Shown here in pieces: positions 10,101 through 22,100 of a stretch of 47,765 nucleotides of DNA (positions within the stretch are counted from its first letter, which is position 1; each line of letters starts with the position of its first letter). The DNA is from a virus. The stretch lies in IMG/VR virus record IMGVR_UViG_3300034374_007168, positions 1-47,765 of that record, one strand, 5' to 3'. A program made the position numbers and the translations under genes. Under the pieces are notes generated by a model, which had not been told where the DNA came from, made no database searches, and saw nothing but the letters and a program-made list of their open reading frames with translations.

Positions 10101-13100
10101 AAGCGTAGAGCTGGTCTTACTGGTACTGAAAACCAAGCAGCTTTTAATGAGTATTTAGAGTCTGGAAAACTGCAAAAATTTATTGGTGATATAGAAGCTT
10201 TAATTAAAAACTTAGAAAATTCTCCTACTTCTGAAAAAAGTCTTCCTATTCTGTTTACTTCTTCTAGCATATCTGAAGTATTTATATCTGATGATTTTGT
10301 AGATGCTGAAGGTAAAGAAGCTTTAGGAAATATGACTCCTGCTGAAATAGCTAAGTCTATGACTGTAGTTATAGAAGACTATGCAGAAGGTGGTGTGCAA
10401 TTTTCTAGTGATAGAAATCCTGCTATTCAAATTACTAAAGGTGTTACAGGACAGACAGGTAAAGGAGCTTATGTATATGTAACATACAAAGGTAAGAAGG
10501 TAAGGATAGGAGGTTTAGCTGACCCTAACAGGTTTACTATGCCTGATGGTTCAAAGTTCAGTATAGATAATTTTAACCATGTAAAGCTTTTAAATCCTTC
10601 TTTTGTTGCTATAGAGAATGGAAATCTTGTCCTTACTAAGCAAGGAGAAGTATTTACTGAGAACTTCAATGCTATGGTTAGCTTATTTGATAAGTTAACC
10701 AAGGGTGAAGAAATAACTCCAGAGTTCATTAAGAAGACATTCTTTGTAAAATCTAGATTTGGCTATAATAGTTTAAAAGATGAGCTTTTAGAGAACAGAC
10801 CTTCTTTAGAAGAATACTTAGATAATTCTAAGAAAGAAGTAAGTGTAGCCTATTCTTACAAAGAGAAAGGTAAAGAAGTATCTAAATCTGATACTATTGT
10901 AGTTAGTAGAAGAGCAGACCGCTTAGACATATATGTAAAAGAAGGAAACTCTTGGAGATTACTAAATGAAGAAGATAAAGCTTACAGAGCTATACAAACT
11001 TTATATGAAAATAGTATAAAGGCTAATCCTAATTTAGAGGGTGTAAACAGCCAATTTGCTCTTCTATATCCTGGCAGTACTAAAGGTACTGTAGGAATGG
11101 CTTCTTTAGGATTTCCTTCAGTAACAGCTCCTCTAGAAGAAGATGGTGTTCCTGAAATAGTAGATGGTATTTTAAAAGCAGCAGAAGAGCAGGTTACTAA
11201 CAAAAAGTCTAGAAAAGAAGGAGAAGAGATAAAACCTGTTACTGTTAAAGATTCTTCAGGTAATAACTTATTCTTATCTATAAAGACTTCTGCTCAAGAT
11301 AAAGATGGAAATTACATTAAGTCTAATTCTTCAGAAGCAGAGATTTCAGTAGTGTCTTATGAAGATAATGATACTGTTAAAGTACAGTTGCAGCTTTCCT
11401 CTCCTGGAAGTAAGGAAAAAGCTTTTAAAGCTTTTATTAACTTAAAGTTATCTGTAAAGGATGGTAAGCTATATTTCTTTAACGAAGAGATTAAAAGCTT
11501 AAAGACTTTAATTGAAAAGATTAATAGTCAAATAAAATACTACCATGAGCAAAATCCTGAAAACCAAGGAGTACTTGATACTGCTGGTAAGGTTATTAAA
11601 ATAGGTAATATTCTAAAAAAGATTGATGCTGTAAATGATGAAAATACAGCAGAAAACCTTTCTCAAATTAAACTACATTCTGCTCCTGTATTTAAACTTA
11701 CTTTAAATGCTAGAAGCAGAACATATAAGAAAAAAGTAGAGAAAGAAGAATCTGGTCAAGACACTTCTAAGTCTGACAGAGATAAAGCTAAACAAGCATT
11801 TAAAGAGAAAATTAAAGGAATACCTATTGAGCAGCTAAAGGATAAAGCTCAAGTAGATATGCTTCTTCAAGCATTGAAACAGCAACATGGCCTTACAGAT
11901 GAGGATATTGCAGAGCTACGTTCTGCAATTAAAGGTAGGTTATTATTAAGTTCAGGTGAAGCTGTCCCAGGTGGAGAAAAACCAGAATCTACAGCTACAG
12001 ATACTAAAGATGATGTAGAAAAAGCTCAAAGGCAATTAGATAATGTAGAATCTAAATTAAATCCAAATGCTAATCATCCAAAATTTAATGTTGGGCAAAA
12101 ACACGATGTTGGAAATATTTATGATGTAAGAGACTTTAAAGACGAGCGTAAAGATACCACACAAGAGGGAGTTGACGTAATTACAAAAATTCATAAACCA
12201 GCAGAAGTTGACGCAGATGGAAACCTTACTGAAAGAGCTGAAGTAGAAGTTACTTTTTTTGATTCTTATGAACAAGCTGAAGAATTTATAAATGCTCAAT
12301 ATAATAAATACAAGGCTATTGCAGAAGAAAGATTAGCAAAAGCTAATGCAGAACTAGCTCCTTTAGAAAGTACTCCTACTCAACAGAATATTCCTCAAGA
12401 TACTATTGGAAATTTACAAAATCAGATAGATGAAGGATTAGCTTTAGGAACTTTAGTAGAAAATTCTCCTGAGCATATAGAGTTAGAAAGAAGGCTTGCA
12501 GAACTAAAGTCTAAAGATGAAGGAGATGAAGCTCCTTTTAGTATTAGTCAAACAGAAGCTAAAGAAAAGATAGACATTAAAAAGGCTGAACAAACTTTAG
12601 CCAGAATGCTTAACATGAGAACTCCAGAGAATCCTAATGGGATTTTCTCTATGGATGATGTTAGGAACTTACTAAATAATGTAAGAAATAATGGTATTAC
12701 ATGGGGAGCTTTTTATAACAATGTAATTTACCTATCTAAAAAAGCAGGTGTAGGAACTGAGTACCATGAGGCTTTCCATGCAGTATTTAGAACTTTGTTA
12801 AGTCCTACTCAAATAAACAGTTACTATTTTGCAGCTAGAAAAGCCTATGGTAATCCTACATTACAAGACCTAAATGACCTTAGAAACTCTTCTTCGATGT
12901 TTGCTGACCTAACTAGATTAGAGTTAGAGAAACTATGGTTAGAAGAACAAATGGCAGAAGCTTTTAAAAAGTATGCTTTAGAACAAGAGCAGAAGCCTAA
13001 AGGTATTCTAGGAATACTATATCATAAGATTAAGAAGCTATTAGGGTTTGTAAAGTCTAATAAGAATGACTTAGACATTTTATTCCAAGATATTTATTCA

Positions 13101-16100
13101 GGTAAATTTAGAACAGCAAAGCCTTATAACAAGCTCCAAAGTTTTAGGAAACCTGCGTTTGCTTTACTTAAAAGAGAACCTTATTACAATAATCAAACTA
13201 AGTCTCTTGAAAGAGGATTTCTTAATAAAGACCAAAGTGAAAGGATTATAAATACTTTAGCTATCAAAGCTCTACAGCTAAAGTCTGAAAAAGGCTCTTT
13301 GTCTAAAAGAGATATATTAGACCTAATAAGGGATATGTCTAGTAACTACTATTCTGTAGAAAATTTTAGAACTGAGATAGATGCTTTGGTAAAATCTAAT
13401 AAGCCTAAAGCTGTTCAAATTGTAGGTAAGATTCGTAATATTTCTAAGTCTTTAAGTATTCCTGAGAATGAAAAACTTCTCACTGATGAAATAGAAATGA
13501 GGCTTCAAGTATTTGATATTAATACTGTAGAAGAAAATGCTCAGGAAGAAAGCTTTGCTGATGATGCTCCTGAAAGAGCTTTTGATGTAAACATTGCAGA
13601 GGTAGGAGGATTTGTACAACTGTCTAAAGAAATGAGAAAGTTTATAGCTTTCTCTTCTCAAGCTATTGATGAATTTGGTTTTGGAGAATTAGCAGATTTA
13701 TCTAATGATAAATTCCAAATGGCTTCAAACCCTTATACTATCTATACTGCTGTACAAAGAGGTTTGCAAAGTACTCACCCTAAAGATATGCTTTCTAAGC
13801 TTAAAAATTTAGCTAGAACCAATAGTAATGTAGCTGCTTTCTATGACCACCTAACTACAAATATAAACTTACAATTAGAGGACTTAGGCTTTGAGAATTT
13901 TGATTCTAGAGACTCTGAGTTACAAAAAGATATTGAAGTATTACAGCAGTCTGCTTTGTTCTCTACTTTTGCTTCTGCATTTGCTTTGGATAAAGCAGAG
14001 CAGTTAGTAGTCCTTTATGATAAAGCTAAAAAGGACTTTAAAACATTTAAGTCTAACACTAGAGATGTTAATATAACCCAGTTTAATGAATGGGCTAAAG
14101 CTTTCATCAATAGTGGTAGAAATAATATGCAGTATAGAGAAGAGAACTTAGAGCTAATTAAAAACATTAGAAGTGTTTTTACCGACTCTGAAAATATAGA
14201 AAGTGAAGAAAACCTAAGTAATGCTATTCAATCTATTAAAAATGCTTTTAGTGATTTAGGTATAAATCTATCTGAAGGGTATATAAGATTTAGCATCCTA
14301 AGTAATCATGTTAACACTCTTGAGCAGTATATATCTAAACCTGAAACACCTAATGAAAAAGATTTTTATGAAGGTTTACTAGAAGAAGTGTATTTATTTT
14401 CTGATGTAAAGCCTTTAACTAAAGATGATTTAACAGGTTTAAGTTCTTCTATAGCTGCACAAAACAATCCATTTGTAAAGAATCTAAATGAAAGTGATAC
14501 TAAAACAGATAGAGGGGCCATTGGTAGATTGCAGGCTATTGCAGAAAACAATGCTGTATTTGATGAATCTGTAGGTACTACTACTTTCCAAAATGCTAAA
14601 GGTCAGGATATATATTCTTTCATTCAAAAAACATATCTAATATCTGAGACTAAGAAGTGGAACAAAAGAACAGAAACTGCTAAGGAATTACTTAGAGCTA
14701 TTAGAGATAAAGTATCTGATGATGAAGGAGCTTTAATAGCTCAAGAGATGTTTAAGTATGAAGGTACTCCTTATCCTTACTATATAGCTAAGAAGTTTTA
14801 TCAAGCTATTAAACATAACCCATACCTAAATGGTGTAGAGTATCAAGTTAATAGTGATGGTAACACTACTAGCACTTTAATAACAGAAGATAATGAAGCT
14901 TACTCCTTAGCTGTGTTAAAGCAGCTACAGACATTCTTAATGGATGGTCTTAGAACTACTTCATTATCTGAAGTGGAAGTAGATGGAGAAGCTGAATTTG
15001 TAGAAGATACTTACAAAAATAGTGATGCTTCATCCTATGCAGAGCTAGATGGAGGAGGCATAGACTTAGTTAAACTAAGTATGTTTGCTGAAAGTATAGG
15101 CAATAAACTTAGAAAACTATTTAGACTTCCTGGAGCAAGAGGCTTGGCTAAAGATAATAGAGCTAAAGAAAGAACTCTAGCACCTTTTATTACACAAGTA
15201 AACTCTGATAAAAATACTCAAACAGCTACTAATCTTCCTGTACATGAATTTGTTAACAGAGATGGGGAATTAAATACTTTAGGTGTAGAGTTTTTGTTTA
15301 GAGACATACTACAGGAGTATGAGGATTTAGCTAATGTACAGCAAGAGATTAAGTTTATTTTAGAAAATGATGGTGTAGACAATAATGGTAATCCTGTTTT
15401 TGATATTGAAGGTTACCACTACAAACTAAGAGAAGATGGTACTAAAGACTATACAAAAGGTAAAGGCCATGATTTCTTCTTGTATAAAGCTGCACTACAG
15501 AAATATAGTCCTGAACTTTATCAACAGTTATTAGCTGATGCTAGAGAGGGCAAGCCTTTGACTAAAGAAAGGTTAGAACCTTTTATTCAGTCTTATGCTC
15601 AAGACCTTTTTGGTCAATACTTAGAAACACTTGCTTCTCCTGCTAGAAGTCTTATTAGAAAAGAAGAGACTACTAGTGATGAGAAAAAAACTCAAGAAGA
15701 GGAAAAATCTGAAGAAGCTGTTGCTGAAGAAGCAGAAACAGTAACAGTATACAAAAACAAAATGCTGCCTAAATTCTATGAAAAGAATGATGGTACAGTT
15801 AATATAACAAGGCTCAAAGAATACTTCTTTAATGATATGCTAGGCTCAATGGCTTTTGGAAACCTTATACATGGTAACCTAAAGATGAGCTATAAGGATA
15901 TGGTAGACTTTATCAAAAGAATGTCTAAAACAATTGCTGCTGGACCTCCATTAGGTACAGGTACTACTAAAGTAGCTGTAGTTAGGTCTGTAGAAGCTAA
16001 AGATAGATTTGATAAAGATAGTGTTGATGCAGCTAATATAAAAGACCTTGATTCACAAGATACTACAGATGCACAAAACATAGGAACATTAAGTTGGTAC

Positions 16101-19100
16101 AGAAGAAAGTATTTGACTTCACTAGGTAAGAAAACTAAAGCTGTTGATGAAATCTATAACAGATTAGAAAAAGGTTATAAGCTTACTCCTTCAGAGATTA
16201 AAACTCTAAAGGATGCAGGAGCCTTAGTTATGCCTAGAAAAATTGTAGGTACTAACCGTTGGTTCTATGATAAAACTTCTATTGTTACCTTACTAAGAAG
16301 CCAGACTTCTTATGTAGAGACAAAGGAAGATAGAGAGCAGCTAGACTATCTATATGATTTACTTTTTGATGCAAGAAGGGTAAATGATGTAAATAGAATG
16401 CAAGAGTTATATAAGCAAATCCATGCTATTTGGAAACCTATACCTTCTGAGAGATTAAACCATGATACTTTAAATTACTTAGAAAGTACTGGTACAGATA
16501 TTCTAGCTTATGACTCTTCAATGAAAGGAGCTAAGATTAATGTAGGCTCAATCTCTGGTAATAATGAAGTAGGATTTATTGTAGATTCTGAAGGATTTGA
16601 TGTAGACGATGAAGCTTTTAAAGAGCAAGTTAAAACAGATAACCTCAAGTCTAAAATTATAGACCCTATTCAGGCTTTGGCATTATTATTTTCAGAGCAG
16701 AAAAGTACAACTAAAGTATCTGTATTTGGCACAACTACTACTTTAGGTGACTTGCAAGATGCTTTTGAAAACCTTGTATCTCTTAGAACTGAAGAAGGTT
16801 TTAAAGAGATGCAGAAGATTATTTCTTCTAATGATAAGCCTAGGTACACATATCTTCTAAAGCTCTTTAAAGAAAGCTTAATGCAGACAGGTGCAGATTC
16901 CTATTTAATTGAGATGGTATCTGCTATGGAAGGAGCTGAAGATTTACCTAAGTACAACTTAAATATGCCTAGTACCATTGATAAGTTGGAGTCAATGTTC
17001 CTAAGCTTTGTATCTAAAAATGTGCTAAAGAATAAAGCTCCTGGGCATAAGTTTACTCTTAGAACAGACCATGGTACTGGTGTAATGGAGCTAGATGGTA
17101 AAATTATTACTGATAAAGAATTTAGAAGCAATCCTTCTAAGTATGCAGGTAAAGTAACAACTAGAAGATTAGCTTATAGAAAGAAAGATGCTGATGGTAA
17201 ATACTACACAGAAATTAAGATTTCTGCTCAGTTTGCTGAACACTTAAATCTTAAGAAGGGAGATGAACTTCCTCCTGAGATTTTAGAGATGTATGGTGTT
17301 AGAATTCCTACAGATGATAAACACTCAATGGGCTACTTTAAGGTAGTAGATTTCTTACCTATGGAAACAGGTAATGAAATTATTATGCCTTATGAAATTC
17401 TAAAACTCTCTGGTGCTGACTTTGACGTTGATGCAGAGTATGTAAGGGTAGTAGATTACTTTATAGATAGTAATGATAAAATACATTGGTTTGGTCAGTA
17501 CTTAAAAGCTGATAATGTAGAAGAAGCTATTAAGCAAGCTAGAGAAGAATATATAAGAGAGAAATCTCAACTATATGATGTAAAAGAAAATACCAAAGAA
17601 GCACTTCTAAAGAATAAAAAATATCAAGAAGCTTTAGAAGCACTAAATAATTTAAAGTCTGAACTTAATAAACTTAAGCCTAGTGCAGAGGAAGCTAAAC
17701 AACAAATTGCTGAGATTCTATCTAGTATAGATGAAGCTTTTGAAGAAGGTAATATTGAAGATGCTGATGTAACAGAAACAAGTGATGATAACCTAGATAC
17801 TAGTCTTAAAGGTATCAAGGACTTTAGTGAGCTAACAGCTCTAATGCTTGAAGAAAATGTTGCTAGAGGAAATCTTAAGGAAATCCAAAGGGTTTTAAAT
17901 CAGTATAAATCTAAGATACAAAACACTAAAAACTTTATTAGAACTGTAAGAACTGAAGAATCTATTAAGCAATTAGATAAACTAGGTTACTCAGCTTCAG
18001 AAGATGCTTTTAACCAGAGGTTCAGTGAGGTAATCTCTGCTAACAGAAGTAGCTTTGAGAAGGGAAATATCTCAGCTATAAATCCTTTAACTATTACAGA
18101 AATAAATAACCTTCTTGTACCTGTTGCAGGAGCTTTCATTTATAATGATACTAATGAAGATATTTCCAATGAGGTTACTTCTACAGAAGCATTTGATAAA
18201 TTAGAAAAAAGACTTAGAGAAGCTGGAGTTAAAGATAACACAGAAGTTACTGGTATCTATGACCCATTAAACAAAACAAATGCTAGTGTTAATAATGCTA
18301 CAGGTACAAAGAATATTGGACCTGTAGCTGTATTTAACCTCATATTTCAGAGATTAGCTAAAGCTGGAGTTAGCCTAAGTGCTGAATGGATGGAGGCTAA
18401 AGAAGTAGCTGAAACATTTAAAGAGTATGCAAAAGGATTTAAATTATCAAGGAATCAAAAAGATGATTCTATCCTAAATAATGTAGGTATTAGGGTTAAT
18501 AACCTCATAGGACAGAATCTTAATGCCATGACAGATAATGGTAAAGACCCTAAAGCTTCTAAGTTTAACATGGCTTATCAGCTTTTAGGTACTAGCCTTA
18601 CTCAAATGGGATTAGGTAAAGGGTTTAATGAAGTTGTATTATCAGGTATGCAACCTGCTGTTGTACAGCTTGTAAATCTCATTAATGCTGATAGCTCTCC
18701 TATTAAAGAAGGAGAGTACTCACAAGGTTTTTTTAAGTTAGTAGCAAAAACTCTAGGAGAATACCAAGGAAAAGATACTGAAGAAGTAGCATTAACTGAA
18801 GATAACCTTATCCAAGCATTACTATATGCTCAAGACCCCACCTCTTCTACATTAACTGAAGCCCAATATAACTTTATACAAGTTAATGCTTTACAAACCA
18901 TTAAGCTGTTTAAAGAAGTATCAGATTTCTTAAGGAACTTTACAGACATTATAGGATTAGCTAAAGGAGCTAAACCTACATTTTCAGAGAATTATAATGT
19001 TCAAGAGTCTATTAAGAACTTAGGTCTTAGAGTTGTACTACGCAAGGATGGCAACCCTCAAAATCTTAATGACTATTCAATAGAGCATGTAGAAGGCTAT

Positions 19101-22100
19101 GCAGCTAGAGACTATCCACTTGACCTTTTAGACTTAGTTAAGAAGGATAAAATCTTATCTACTAATCTAAAAGCTCAGACTGCTATTATTAACCATGAAT
19201 CTCCTAAGTTCTTCTTACTAGAAGCAAAACCAGCAAAGGATATTGTAGAAGTTTTAAAAACTTCTCTAAGACCTAATACTATGGCTATAGATGATAAAGC
19301 CAAAAAGATTCGTAAATCTTTGCTGTCTTTCCTATCTATGAGGGCTTATAAGCATCAGTATGCTAATAAAGTAAAAGGTTTAAATCTTACTAAGTTATTT
19401 GACCCATCGTATTTACATGAGTTGTATGCAGAGGTATCTGCTTTAGATGAGGTTGGAAGTAATGAGTTTCTTGGAGCATTGCTTCCTGAGGTTATTCCTT
19501 TCAAGAATAAAGCTACTAGATTAGATGGCCACTCTCTGTACAAGATGAGTCTTAATACTAGAACTAAAAATAATTCTGACTATGTACAAAAGCTTATGGA
19601 TTCTTTTAGAGAGCTTTACACTTCTGAAAATCCTAAAGCTAGACTATTTGCAGCTAGAGCTTTCTATTACCTATTAATGAAAGATGGAGGACTATTTAAA
19701 AATGATAGCTTCATAAGACAGATAGCTCCTCATTACTTAACTAATATTTCTAATTCTCTTGATGAAGTACAAGACTTATTTGCAGGGTTATCTAATAAAA
19801 CCTTTGTAAGAGTATTTGGAATATCTAAAGGAGAACTTATCCAAGAATTTGTAGACCTTTATGCTAGATATCAGCCTAATGGCTATGACCTTAGAACTAC
19901 TAGCAGTAAGAATCTCTTTAAAGATTACTCAAAGGATGAAGAGTTTAAAGCTTTTGTAGAAGAGCTTAAACAAGATAAGGAAGCAGGGAATATTACTAAA
20001 GAGCAGCTTATACAAATTATAAAACAAAACTCTCCTGTATTTAAGGATGATAGAAATGGTGTTATTAGATTTGACTTATATGCTGGGGTAGAAGTAAAAC
20101 CTTCTGGAGCTTTTAGTAGCAATGATAAGATGAAGATGGGAATTAACGCTCAAGCAATAAAGGGTACAGGTCTTGTAAGTAAAGGTTCTAATGGTAAATT
20201 AAACTATCCTGCATATTTTAAAATTGTTGAGTTCTCTCCAGAGGGAATACCTACATCAAGAATATATAGACTATATGCTGTACAAAAGCAGAGGTCTAAA
20301 GTAAGTATTAAAGATGGTCTTCCAGAAGCTAGTGATACAGTTACTCTAAATAAGGATGGTAACTTGTTTAATGAAGGTACTGATGTGAATGGAGTAGCTG
20401 CTTATTACAAAGCTGTTAATCCTATACTAACTAAAGAAATATCTCCTTTCTTCTGGACTATAGAGGATATTAATGCAGGAGTAGAGGCTTTAGACTATAT
20501 AAGGGAAGAGAAAGAAGAGCAAACTACTACTACTGCTGAGGAGCAACAAGCTGAAGCTACTACACTTAGTCCAGAGTTACAGAATTTCCTTAACCAACTT
20601 AGTAGTGTGTCTAAAGCTGAAGTTAAGCCTGAGACTAAAGCTACTCCTACTGAAAAAACTCCTGTAGAAAAGAAAGAAGAACCAAGTCCTGAAATAACTA
20701 AAGAGTATTTACTTAAACTATTTGACCAACTTCCTAATTCTGATAATAAAAACTTTATGAAGCCTATGTTTAATAGCTTCCTATCTGATATTAACGAGAA
20801 TAAAGATAAAATTGAAAGTATACTTAAGAATTTAGGAGGCAAAAACCCCTTTCAATCTAAATCCTCAGAAAAACAAACAATAAACAGAGAGCAACTTTCT
20901 TCATTACTAGATAAGCTATCCGCTAAGTTTGGCATAGACTGGGAATTTGACACTTCTATTCCTGGACTAGGACAATTTAAAAATGGTAGAGTTTTAATAA
21001 ACCCTGATAAAGCTAGGCTAGATACTCCTTTCCATGAATTTGCACACCCTTTTGTAGCTATTGTAAAACTTCAAAATCCACTGCTCTATAAAAACTTAAC
21101 AAAACAGGTTAATAATTCTGAGCTAGGTAAAAAGACTTTAGCTAGAGTACAAAAGAATTACCCAGAGTTATCTTATGAAGAACAAGTAGAAGAAGCTATT
21201 GTAGACCTTATAGGCCAATATGCTGCTGATTTAGAAAGTGTTAAACAAGAAAAAGGTTTATGGAATGCTATTAAGACTTTCCTTAGAAAAGTATCTGAGT
21301 ATATTAAATCCTTGTTAGCTGATTCTAAAAAAGCTATTATACCTTCTGAACTAAATCCTGAGACTACATTAGAAGATTTAGCTTCTATGTTAGTAGTAGA
21401 TAATCCTGTTAACCTAGGAAGATTGGCTAATAGGACTTACAGAAGTACACCAAAAGCTAGAGGTACTATCAAACCAGGAGTACAAGAACTATTTGATTCT
21501 AATCCTGAATTAGCTAACCAAGTATATGAAGCTTTAGGGTTTGTTAAAGGTATAAATGAACTAAAAGTTCAAGATTTTAAAACTAAAATTGGAGAAGCTA
21601 CTCAGTTAGAAGAGCAAGTTAATAAACTTAAAAAATATGTTGAACAGTTTAGAACTGCTTATTTTGTAGTAAACATAGATGAAGATATCCAATCTGATAT
21701 ATTCTTTATAAAAGAAGAAGCTGAAGAAGCTTTAAAAGAATATAATAATAGAGGTAATTTAAAATTTGAATTAGAAACTACTGTTGGATTAACAGAAAAA
21801 GAAATTGAAATATATAAAGATGTTATAGACTTTTTAGCAGAAAATCCTGACCAAAATCCTTTAAATGAAGAAGAATATACAGGTGCTAAAAAATTAGAAG
21901 CATATTTAAAGTATAAGCATGAAATTACTTCTAAACAAATTAGAAAGGTATTAATAGGAAATAAGGAAAAAGAAAGATTAACAGATTTTATAACTATAAA
22001 TTTAGAGTTAAGCCAAGCACAGAAAATAGAAGGAGAATCAGGATTACCAAATAATTTAGTTGAGTTAGAGTTATCTAAAATAACCCCACAACAAAAACAA

